The translations under genes and the position numbers were made by a program. From Branchiostoma lanceolatum (Eukaryota > Chordata > Leptocardii > Amphioxiformes > Branchiostomatidae): DNA of 64,000 nucleotides. The notes below the pieces were generated by a model. It did not search any database. It saw only the letters and a program-made list of their open reading frames with translations, and had not been told where the DNA came from. This document shows positions 1 to 10,349 of this stretch, in pieces (positions within the stretch are counted from its first letter, which is position 1; the number at the start of each line of letters is the position of its first letter). The stretch is taken from contig NC_089724.1 of NCBI RefSeq assembly GCF_035083965.1, forward strand, positions 17,168,410 to 17,232,409. The letters run 5' to 3'.

Positions 1-310
1 AGACATGGCGAAAAACAAGAAAGCACTTCAACAGAGAGGCAGCAATAATGCTGACACCCAAGTCATCACCATAAAGAATCGTTGGACTCCTAGTTTTCAT
101 ATACATGTAGTTCTCTTGCTTTGTTTTCACAGGAACATTTGTAAGCCAAGGAAATAGCTTCTTGCAGCCTAGGTGTGATGACAACTCTTCATCTTTCGTC
201 TGCAAGTGTGAGAAGGAAACACTTGTCCTTGCACAAGTCTAGTGTTCTTTTTATTCTTCTTTTCTACATCTGAGGTCAAACCGAGGTGCAGGGCTGCCCT
301 CTGCAGTATT
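1..310. other. 3' flank of SPEF1
   Basis: This is the downstream side of the minus-strand SPEF1 gene. The only signal is a minus-strand AATAAA at 250-255, a plausible poly(A) signal that gives a 3'UTR of roughly 70-80 nt. No further exon is recognisable before the window edge. Confidence 0.5.
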
Positions 311-3300
311 TCAGGAGTGCCCGTTCTGTGAGTACTGCCCCAGCTTCCTGTTCAGGTCCTCTATTCTGATGTCCTTCAGGTGCAGCAGGTGCTCCAGCCG
401 CCGGATCTTGGCATTCAGGATCTGGGAAAGTAGTAGGGGGTTTGTGTAAGTTTGGGAAAGTCAGCTAGTTTAATCCTCTCCCTGCAAAGGATAGATTCAT
501 ACACCAATACACACATGGCTTACGTCAGCAGAGGTTAGAGAAAATATTCAATGTATCAACAGGGACTTGTGTCTTAATCAAAATAGGCTACAGTTATGGC
601 ATCAACTAACGATTTTGAGAGTATGCAAACTTCCGACATTTGACATGAGTGAGTCTTACTGCACATGTAACACACACAAATCTGATCATTCTGACATCCT
701 TGACAGGCAACATTCATTTAGCATCTTAAAAGGTGAGAAATTGAAAATTAATGCCAGAGCTTCCATATTGACTTGCAGTAAAAATGGTTTGAACTAGTTT
801 CTTGACCACAACAGCATGTAACAATGTGCAAAACATGGAATAAAGCAGCCTTAATCGGTGAGAAGCAAAATTGGGATGTCGGGAAAAAAATCTAGAGCAT
901 GCAAAGGGCCAGTCTCTTTGTTAACAGGACGTACATGTACAGTTTCCTGTGAAGCCAGGAAGGCCTGTTCCTTCTCCTCCAACAGTAGTCGGACCTCAGG
1001 GTCAAGGCCATCGACATTGACCCGGGTCATCGACCTCGTCCTGGGGACCTGACCTCCGCTGTAAGAAACAGAAGAAGGCAAACATATAGAATCTATTGTG
1101 TAGTTGTGGTCTCTTCACATCAGGAAATAACCACTAACTGGTGACCTTCAGACATATGAACAGGGCATTAGCTAAAACGTCCTTGGGTTTACAGTCCATG
1201 TTATTTCAGTAAACCCATGTTTTTTAATCAGGAATGACAACTTTTTTATTTTGATCAATGCCCACATATACTATTCTTTCTTGCTATCTTACCATCTAGT
1301 CCTACAGCTAGTATCTAGTTCTAGTTAACATACATTGAACCAAACTTAAGTTAATACTAGCTACATGTGTGGCTATCTACAAACCAAGTATTGAAACTTG
1401 CCAAAACCTTCTTCTTTCCAAGGTACCATTTTCTATGGGTTGTCCCTTTCTGTTCACTACCCCACCTCCATGCTTGCAATGGTAGAACCCAATTGATTAT
1501 CGAGCCACACGTACAGGGCTGTACCACTCAGGTTTTGGGGGTGAGTAAGTGAAGCCAGAATCAATCAGAAATCCAGCAATACACCTATGCCACCTATACA
1601 AATTTGGTAATAACACCAAGACTTTGTAACAAAAGGTCCTAAATATACCTGTCTAAACATTTATTAGCAGTAACCCCCTCCAACCTCATACCCCATACTA
1701 TGTACCAAGGAGCATCATACAATGCAGAAATGTTCGGGGCGGTTTTAATGTTCGCGGTTTTCGCGGTGAACTCTTCAGCGCAAACTTAAAACCACCGCAA
1801 AAATTTTTGCCCACCTATGACTGTAGCACTACTATTGTTTCAAACGCAAACTTAAAACCACTGCGAACACTTCATTTTCTCCCAAACGGGAAACAAAAAC
1901 CATGCGAACTTGAATGCATTTACAGTAACTTCAACATGTATCCATGTTCCTCATCTACATAATGGCGTAATAGACGACTAGCCCCTCCTACCTTCCGATG
2001 CCATTTTTCCCCTCGCGGCCCCACCTATCCTGCCCCTCCATGGAGCCGTTCCGAGGGGACATCTTGGCCATCTGCGGTCTCTGCATCCTGGGGTCACGGA
2101 ACTGGGGGTAGGGGTCAACTGGAACAATACAAGAAAATCACTGCTGTTAAAAAAGATAACAAGTGAAAAGGCATTATGATATTACATCTCCGATATGAGC
2201 TCTATTCATAGCATATTTGGTTTACTGATAATTTGCTGAATTGTGAACTTAAGGAATAATATCTAATAGCATCTATCAAGTTTTAACCTCAACACTTTTG
2301 AAAACTATGCTCCTTTGTGTATTGTAAACATAATCTGTCACCTTGGAAACACATAACCTGATTAACTGAAGGCTATTCCATATTTGGAGTTAATGGGGGT
2401 GGGTAATTTTGTTTTCAATACGTCCAACCTGTACTACCTTCTCACCTGGTTGACTTTCCCCATATTGAAATGGCATAGCTGTTCAGCTTCAGCTTAAGTG
2501 CATACAAAATGAGTAATGGTAAATGTTTAAATGGTGGTCACTCTACCAGTAATTACATTTTCTGGTGAACTGGAGTGCAGTTTATATTTGTGTGGGAAAT
2601 GAAAACACTTAAGAAGCACCAAGAACACATTGTGACATCTTTGCACAAAAGGCATGATGCAGTGCTCTACAAGGTTCAGTTTGAGGTGCACTTGAAACAG
2701 AATCACTGCGGAAAGACACACTTTTACAAACGAACAGAGATGGATTCACAAATATGATACATGTACATGAATCTACCATCGAGGCTTGGTGGTCGTGAGG
2801 TGTTTTGCCCAGTTTGTCCTTCTGGCAATGCTTGCACTTGAGAAGGAAAGTTAAAATGAAAAATAAACCCAGAACAACATGAAATTCAACAATCCATATA
2901 TATAGATGAGCAAACATGACCAATAAATACTCTGTCCCTCCTTTACAGTTCTGAAATTTGAACTTTAGAATAAACTAGATTAATCAACACACTGCTGACT
3001 TAACTTCAAACTCGTCTATAAACAAGAGAGAAGGAAAACTTTTTTCTCAATTTCTTTTTCTCTTGAGAACAAGTCTACAAACTAGAAAATGAAGAAATAT
3101 ATTCAGTAACTCATTTATACATCAATTCAGATATATACAGGTTACGCTTCTCTTCAGACTCATTCTCAATCACTGATGAATGATAGTGGATGCTATCTGA
3201 AACGTCTGACTCTTAATATATCCACTTGCCTGATCTATCATGCATTACATGATGTTCTACCTGGATGTCTAACCTTAGGTCGAAACAGTGTATCAGTCAA

Positions 3301-6300
3301 TTATCTGTACATGTCTTAATACATAAATTTATTTTCAGGTGCCCTCTTCAAAGTATGTTATAAAATAAAGTAAAGAGAAGACTGATACCAACCTCCTGGT
3401 AGTGGATAAGGGTCCTGTAGGTAACTTCTGCCGCCTCCATACAAGTCGTGACCATTCATGTGGTAGTAATCGTTGTAACCTTCTGGGGACTTCATTTCGG
3501 CCTGGAACATAAAAAGAGTGATTCAACATGTGTTAAAACTAGCTGTCCGTTGCAAGTACTTGGAACAATGCTCGGAACAATAGATATACATGTTTGTTAA
3601 AAGGTGTGTATGTGTGTTGAAATAATAGGTGTGTTTGAACAAGTGGTTAATGTGAGCATTAGAGTAATTGACATATATATATGTGTTAAAGCAATAGGTG
3701 TGTGTGTTGAAACAATTGGTATATATGTGTATTGTGGCAATAGGAATGAGTGTTTGCAACCTGAAGCTGACAGCAGTTTAGACCAACTGCCTGCAGCGAT
3801 GGACGACAGCGTGTTATGGTGACAACTGGTCAAGAGATGACTTCGAGCGAGCTCGACGGAGTGTAACTTGTGTGTGTGTGTGTGTGTGTTTGGAACCATC
3901 ACTCTTAGTTCTTCACTTCATCCAAATAAAAAAAACAAGCAGACCGACAAACAAAAATAACCAAACAAGCCCTGTCTTACATCTGCGGACTTTTTTCTCC
4001 TCTCCATGTAAGCCCCAATCTTGAGTCGGAGCTGGTTCAGCACCACCTCCACCACCCCAGGCTTACAGTTACACACCGCCCGCATCACATCATCAGGGAC
4101 TTGGAAGTTCAACTTGTTGAAGGCTTTCCTACAGAAAACATGCAACAGTTACACTGTCAATGAGCTTTTCCAGCACTCTTTTGAAGTTTTTACGTTACGT
4201 GCACCTATTCCCAAAAATGAATTTTGAGCACTGAAACATACTACAAACTTATATCAATATCGCTATATCAGACGGATATTTTCTATGGTAAACTGAAACA
4301 ATCTAACACCACTTTTGTTTAGACTAGACTGGTTTCCTTGTGATTCCTAACCTGTTCAGAGTTCCCCAGTTGCTCAGCTTCTGCTGTGTGGAGTTGGCTG
4401 GGCTGTAGTTGTGCAGGTCTATCATACGGGGCTGGAAATGTCTGATGATCTCTGCTGCCATCACTGCAAATATATGATTAAAAATAATTACACCTAAAAT
4501 CTCCATCATCTATCAGTGGTTAAAGACACAATGTATTTAACTAAACTTGTAAGACTTGAGAATATGTGTGTGCAAAGTGCAAACCATGGCAATTGTAGTA
4601 CATGTAACTGACAATTACAAATGTTACATGTGTTACGATAAATGTTACCATGTATATACATCAGAAAACAACATGGAGATATGTACCAACACACAATTAT
4701 ATGTACTACAATATTTGGTAATTACGAGTGGTATAAAAAGAAAAACTTATAATAAGTTATATGCAGTATATCAGAGGGACGTACCAGTTACATGTCATCA
4801 GAAGTGATTTATACATTAAGACAATGTCTCATCAAATATTAAGAACCAATACAGACAGGCATGCATGTTGTACACACGCCACGCCAGTGTGAACCATGGG
4901 AACGTGAAAATATTTAGTTTCATGGTTAACCCTCTTCCTGCTGAGGTAGCTATTTGGCATGAAATATATGTTGTTTGCTGAGTTAGACAACAGGGAAAAG
5001 GGTTAAGTGTATATTACAGCCTGACACTGTGACAGTTTCATTACACTCAGAAAAGATCAAAGTTGTTGCGTGTGAATGTCAGAGGTTTGTGTGAACAATC
5101 GTCTGACGTCAGATATTCATGAACTGCTGGTATCAAGTTGGGGACAATCAACAAGAGGATTTCTAAGAAACAGGGTCAACACTGACTATTAAAAAGGAAT
5201 GGCAAGGGAGCAGTGACTGAGAAGGCTAGAGTGCCAGAGATACTGGTGAAATGGTAACAGAAAGATGGAAAAGTCTAAGATATGCAAATTCAATGATCTC
5301 TCAAAAAAATTATATTGTGCCTCAGTACTTACATGTAGCTTGTCACAATGACAGTATACATGGCTAGACTGGGGAGGGATCAGGCTTCTAAAGAAACAGT
5401 TCTGATCAAATAAAGTATGACGGTCAGACCTCTTATTATGTGGTCATAATGTAACTTTTGTTCATGAATAAAGGAGGCAGATTAACCATGCAAATCAGCA
5501 TTGTTACATGTACAATGTGGTACTAGAAGTTGTAAGTCCTGTTATCCAAGCTGGCCTCTTGGAACTTCACGCTACTTGGCAACTTGTCCGTAATACTTGG
5601 TGTTACGTCATTATGAGGTACTAGTAATATAAGTTGTGCCTTTGTGGAAGGTTATGGATATGGAATTTCCATTGAGTCTTCGTGGGTAAAATATCACCAA
5701 AAATACAAAATATATGTTTTGGGCATAATATCCTGGCTTAAGCATTTTCAACCTACTAAATTTCTCTAGATGTTTACATGACAGGCAAGAGTTTTATTTG
5801 AAACTGCACCCTCAGATTTAGATGCAGTTGGGTGGTAAAAAAGGATATCAAGGTTAGTAGGTTACGGTATGTTACTATTCATATGTGATATACTTTTTTT
5901 GCATTCAGCTCTTAAAAATGATTTGTAGTGTCGACGTGTACATTAGAATCTATAGTATAATGTATGATTATATAGATGACGCTTTGTACGCATGTTCTAC
6001 TTACACTAGTTATAGCTCAATGTTGAATCCCTGACTATTATACTATCCTAGCAACTTAATAATTTACAGGTACATTACACTGACGATAAAGCTTTTAATC
6101 GTCTTTTGATAAACCCCGGCTAACCTTGCATATCTTAAGTAATGCTTAGAACCTAAAACATTTCACAAAAGCAGCAAGACAGGTCCATGTACAGATTCTT
6201 CATTGATAAGGTTTACGCAAAAATGGGCAACCACAAAACTAACACAACATCTTGAAATGGTTTTGGGTGACGAAAAAACAACGTAAGAAACACAACATCC

Positions 6301-6453
6301 CGAAAGGTGCAAAGTGCAAATTGACACCTTACCGCCATCGCTGAAGTCTCTGGTGATGTTTTTCTTTGGTCTAGACAAAGGAATCTCGTCTATCCAGGAG
6401 TACAGCTCCTGTAGGGACTCTTCGTCTAACTCTCCGGCCATCGCTGCTTCCAT
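311..6453 (-). CDS. SPEF1: SPEF1 (sperm flagellar protein 1 / CLAMP), complete, 7 exons
   Basis: Exons on the minus strand: 6453-6333, 4463-4352, 4128-3981, 3501-3393, 2118-1992, 1058-935 and 421-311. They join in frame with GT-AG borders to give 283 residues (human about 236). The N-terminal ~115 residues are a calponin-homology domain: LYSWIDEIPLSRPKKNITRD in exon 1, then motifs such as HNYSPANSTQQKLSNWG and KLNFQVPDDV match vertebrate SPEF1 closely. A Gly/Tyr/Pro-rich linker follows. The C-terminus (LLLEEKEQAF, then KIRRLEHLLHLKDIRIEDL) is a predicted coiled coil used for dimerisation. The family binds and stabilises microtubules in the ciliary central pair and at the apical cortex of epithelia. 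The start chosen is the first ATG (MEAAMAGEL); the second Met, MAGEL, matches vertebrate starts and is equally possible. An AATAAA lies at 250-255, about 55 nt past the stop. Confidence 0.93.
1733..1927. repeat. MITE-like inverted repeat of the 'gttcgcggt...accgcgaac' type
   Basis: It sits inside a SPEF1 intron. The left part reads tgttcgcggttttcgcggtg. The right part contains repeated aaacttaaaaccac(c/t)gc followed by gcgaacac, so the two ends are imperfect inverted copies with tandem internal copies. A short palindromic non-autonomous DNA element is the best reading. The family is recalled as common in invertebrate deuterostome genomes but was not checked. Confidence 0.55.
3590..3760. repeat. 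Imperfect GT-rich tandem repeat
   Basis: Loose tandem copies of a 'gtgtgttgaaacaat(a/t)ggt' motif of about 35-40 bp lie in the SPEF1 intron between the exons ending at 3981 and starting at 3501. A pure (GT)n run follows near 3870-3890. It is a minisatellite or microsatellite without coding potential. Confidence 0.5.
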
Positions 6454-6499
6454 TTAAGGGTTCGAAATGCACTCAAATCAGGACAATGTCCAACATTCC

Positions 6500-6640
6500 A
6501 ACCGGAATTTACGCCATGTTTTGTTTGTCGTCAACGCGTCAAGTCTCGCCAAGTATCGTGTGAATCACAATATCTCGCGAGAGTTGGGTAGTTAAAGGTC
6601 CCAAGGTCCTGCCACGCACACCTGGGTGACGTCATATAGA
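6500..6640. promoter_or_regulatory. Probable SPEF1 promoter with TCTCGCGAGA and CRE motifs
   Basis: A perfect TCTCGCGAGA palindrome lies at 6573-6582 and a perfect cAMP-response element TGACGTCA at 6627-6634, about 120 and 175 bp upstream of the SPEF1 ATG. TCTCGCGAGA is an established core-promoter motif of TATA-less animal genes. No TATA box is seen. Assignment to SPEF1 is by position only. Confidence 0.45.
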
Positions 6641-7096
6641 TGGCGCGAATTTCGAAGCGCAAAAACCAGGGGTCCCTTAGCATTTACACGAATGTTATGA
6701 AAATGGTACGAATGTTATGGAAAATGAACGGATGACTTTGCGAAAACGTACGAATATTATATGATGGAAACCGCGCGAATTTATATGTGAAACGCGCCAA
6801 ATCACGTTCGATTCCATGGCCAAATACATGTAGTAAAGTTTGTCTATCTTTCGCTACTCAATTGTTGAGACTAACAAGAATATGAGAGAATTGCCTCACT
6901 GCTACATGTGTTTATACATTTTATATAGACTTCTTCAGGAAATGATTGTCGCTTGTTTATCTGCAAAATATCCTCACCCCACAAGACACTAATGAACTTC
7001 ACTCACATTGCCAATGATAGACCATGATAGAAAATTAAAACAGGGAAGAAAACACCCATGACAATGTGCATTAAGAATTTTTCTTTATTAATGAAA
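6641..7096. other. Spacer between SPEF1 promoter and the C48-like gene
   Basis: This is non-coding spacer with short direct repeats of 'cgaa(t/c)(g/a)ttat(g)' at 6690-6770. A minus-strand AATAAA at 7084-7089 lies only a few bases past the stop of the C48-like gene and probably serves as its poly(A) signal. Nothing else is recognised. Confidence 0.4.
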
Positions 7097-7873
7097 TCAT
7101 CTTATGAAGAGTTCTTCCCCATTCTCTCTCTCAATATATTCGGCGTTGTGGAGTCTAACTTCTTTGAGAATCTTCAAGTCTCCTTCGCGTATTCCCCACA
7201 GTTGGTCCTCGTGTTGTGTGTCACAGGCAGGTAGGATCGACGGCACGCTCGTTCCCAGGATAAAGTCCCGTACGATCTGCACGATGATTGGTCCGCTGTC
7301 GATCTCGTTCACGCCGTATCCTTGTATATCTTCCTCCAACTCCCGTGCATTCACCATCACAAAAGGGCGTTCCGACCGCGGCGTCTGCGTCGAAAGTCCG
7401 CACTGAATTTTCGTGAACTCCGATATGGAATTTGCCAGAGGAAGTCGGAGGGAATCCATCAAACGTCTGGGAAATGCGCCCCTACCACGGGGATCGATCC
7501 AGAAGATGGTGGCCGACCGCTTGTCGTAGTCCATTTGCGCAGCCACTAGCCGCCAGCGTTCTGGTGTGTAGAAGGGGATGAGTACGGTGTTAGGCATGGT
7601 GCTCCAGCTCCGTTCTAACTCTCGCGAGCAGACACGCAAAGTGGGCACCACACTTTCCAGCACGTGGGTCAGGCTCTCTCCGTGACAGGGGTCCAGCACC
7701 ACGGCCAGTTGCTCGTTCTCCACCAGTGGAGAATCGCTAGGCGGCGCTTTCGAGCGGTGGTGGCTGCAGAAGGTGAGGAACCTGCGGCGGATGTCCTGCA
7801 GCAGAAGTGTGACGTCAGTGGTGGAGTACACCCGGCTTCTCTCCACGGCGTCAACGTCAGGGTTCGGTTTCAT
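7097..7873 (-). CDS. Ulp1/C48-peptidase-like protein, apparently catalytically dead
   Basis: This is one open exon of 258 residues ending at TGA (7099-7097). The middle and C-terminal parts follow the layout of Ulp1/SENP (C48) domains: IPFYTPERWRLVAAQMDYDK resembles the 'HW..v.id' strand pair, FWIDPRG the aspartate/'yDS' strand, and GVNEIDSGPIIVQIVRDF the 'Q..DCG.f' catalytic motif. The expected catalytic His is Arg (RW, not HW), the oxyanion Gln position reads Asn or Val, and the nucleophile Cys is Ser (DSG, not DCG). If the family call is right it is a pseudoprotease that may bind ubiquitin-like proteins without cleaving them. A pyrimidine tract plus CAG sits directly before the ATG, so an upstream exon (5'UTR or extra coding) is likely. 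No function is assigned. Confidence 0.55.
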   Translation of the reverse strand: MKPNPDVDAVERSRVYSTTDVTLLLQDIRRRFLTFCSHHRSKAPPSDSPLVENEQLAVVLDPCHGESLTHVLESVVPTLRVCSRELERSWSTMPNTVLIPFYTPERWRLVAAQMDYDKRSATIFWIDPRGRGAFPRRLMDSLRLPLANSISEFTKIQCGLSTQTPRSERPFVMVNARELEEDIQGYGVNEIDSGPIIVQIVRDFILGTSVPSILPACDTQHEDQLWGIREGDLKILKEVRLHNAEYIERENGEELFIR

Positions 7874-7957
7874 GGCTGCAGGGTGGGTGGAGAAAAAAAT
7901 GTCACATTGAACTTTGAAGTGGCACTGCTATAAACTGGTGACATACTGTGAAAAGGC

Positions 7958-8166
7958 CTAGCCTCCATAGCAGGCTCTGAACCGGCTTTTTGGGGGGCTG
8001 AATAATACACCTTTTGCAGCCAGCCCGTAACCATATGCATCAGCCATCCCCGTAACCATTTTGCCGGTAAAATGGTTACGGGGATGGCTGATGGTTACGG
8101 GCTGGCTGCAAAAGGTGTATTATTTAGCCCCCAAAAAAGCCGGTTAAGAGCCTGCTATGGAGGCTA
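7958..8166. mobile_element. 209-bp hairpin MITE with 8-bp target duplication
   Basis: The sequence is an almost perfect palindrome. The left arm ctagcctccatag... is mirrored by ...ctatggaggctag, and long inner arms (accttttgcagccagcccg and its complement) meet near 8060. The 8-mer gaaaaggc occurs on both sides (7950-7957 and 8167-8174). An 8-bp duplication fits a hAT-type non-autonomous foldback element. It lies just upstream of the C48-like exon, probably in its 5' intron. Confidence 0.75.
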
Positions 8167-8174
8167 GAAAAGGC

Positions 8175-10349
8175 CCTACTTGAATGGTAACATGACTTTC
8201 TGCAACCATCAGAGATGTAATGTTTGTTTTCCTAGCTGCTTTTAATGGTGTGACAAGCACCATGAATCAAAACGTATTAGGTGTGTTGATGAATATATAT
8301 GGGAACGAAATTTGTTGTAGTACTGTAATCAATTTATACAATGTCTTGTAGATCTAGTCTTGATCATGACCTAGCTCCGAATTCTATCACTTTGCAATCG
8401 TTCAATTCGACAATAGTTTATCCCCGTTTATTCTCTAATGTAGTCTACCCACGAAACATTGTTTCCGGTGCAAAATAACCACGGTACAATGTAGCTATTA
8501 TAAGTTTCAAGAACAGTAAATACTTCGATGAGTTGACCTGTATTCAAATCCTTCCCGCACCAGTTGGTACATAGGGCGGCGCCCATTACCGTTTCTATAA
8601 CGTTATATACGGAGCCAAACTTGGGGCACCTTTTGTACAATCATTACCGCGGCAGGGGGCTAGTCCGCCGGTAGTGTGTTCAACTGCCATACTCTTTCCC
8701 AAATACTGAATCTAAGCAGAAAAAACAGCGTGTCTCTGGTATGACTCGCCAGGGGATCCAACTGACTGAGTATCATCTTTCGATCCTCCATCCCCGATCT
8801 GTTTTGAAACAATTTTCTTGCCAAGATCTTGCTAGATCTTGCACGGTGCCTTCTCGAAGTTTATTTATATTTGAAAAGGAGAACAGGCTTCATCAATAGT
8901 ACAGGGGATGCAGCGTTACCGAGAGGAGACGGAGAGCTGCTTAGGGAACCATTGACATTGTCACGCATTTACACTAGAAATGTCGCATGATGTAATGTGT
9001 AATGTTTAAATCGTTTTCACTCACCTCTATTTTGAAGAAAGGTCCGAGTTGAAAGCGTCGAAGAGTTCTAACTCACGAAGCCCATGGAACAAGGCATTCT
9101 ACGGATAATAACAACATTTCCCTCGTCTGTTCGCTGATTTCTGTGTGCTGATTGAACGCTATGGGGCCTTGTCTGACAGGCCCCTCTACTGTTTCTATCT
9201 TTACTCCGCTGCCCTGCCATGTCAGGCCTAATAAGGTACAGCACAGCCTTTATTTGGCAGCGTCGAAGCCCATAGATGCCTATTAAAACGCACTGGTGGA
9301 ATACTGGTTGTCTCCCGAGTAGGCCATGCACATTCACTAGTTAACGTTAACGTTACATCCCCTTCTAACATTGCAAGAACATTTCATGAATTTGCCAACA
9401 TCCACATTTAACATCCACATTTAGCATCCACAGTTACCCCAACATTGAACACGAACATTTCTTGGGCTAGCACCTAACGTCTTACAGACACACACACAGA
9501 ATGCTGTTAATTCATTGATAATTCCTCGAGTTATCTTATTAACTTTAGCTTATGAACCAACATATGGCGTCGAAAACGTCAATAACGTTACTATCGTAAA
9601 CTAAATTTCAGCGTGCAAGATTTCAAAAGTATGAGTTGGTTTTGAATCTGCAGCTTAGAAGTGAATCGCTAAGTGTCATCCATGTACGGTCTCAGTCCCC
9701 CTTCTAACCTCTGAACCCGATTAGCAACGTGGCGCGTGTTGCATGTGGAATTTCACCGGCTCGAGCGGAAATTTACCATCTATTGTTCATCCCTTTCGCC
9801 CGGCAGGTAAATATTTGACCGTCCGAAGTCCCGTCACACGTGCCGGGTAGTGCTCGGAGCTGTCTTCAGGTGGGTAGGTGAATCGGTCTGCTCTTTATCT
9901 GAGAGTGAAAGTTATGTGCCACACGTAAATTATAATTTTGGCGCATATATAATTTTGTGTGCACGAAACGTCTCCATAAGTGACCATGTCTTGTGAAAAG
10001 GATAATGTCCCAGTATGACCAAATACCGGAATCATGACGTTTCTTAGAAGCTGTCGGTGTAGCGTGAGAAACTTTCCACTTTAATTTGGAGGTGGGGGAG
10101 GGAGATCTAGACGTTTATACTTAGTTTATATACGGATTATACTAGTACGCTTTGAGACAACACCGTTCACTATAGTATGATTGCTGTGTGTACGCTCACA
10201 AGTTTGCTTTATTCCATCCAGGGATACAACGGTAAGCTTTCTACAGACAACAGAAAGGCTGCAAAAACAAACAGCCCCAAAGTCCGTCAGTCTGGACCTG
10301 ATTAGAGGAGTCTGGAAGTAAAGAGGTGATGCAATAGTGGTCAATCAAC
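8175..10349. other. Intergenic region upstream of P5CS
   Basis: No convincing exon is seen. This stretch must hold the promoter and any 5'UTR exon of P5CS and perhaps the 5' exon of the minus-strand C48-like gene, so it may be a shared divergent promoter. A short 'acatccaca(t/g)tta' direct repeat lies at about 9398-9435. No clear TATA box or CpG-dense core could be placed. Confidence 0.35.

Noticed and set aside
2609-2923. 104-codon minus-strand frame in a SPEF1 intron considered as an extra exon
   Set aside because: The flanking SPEF1 exons join in frame without it and it shows no similarity to the family.
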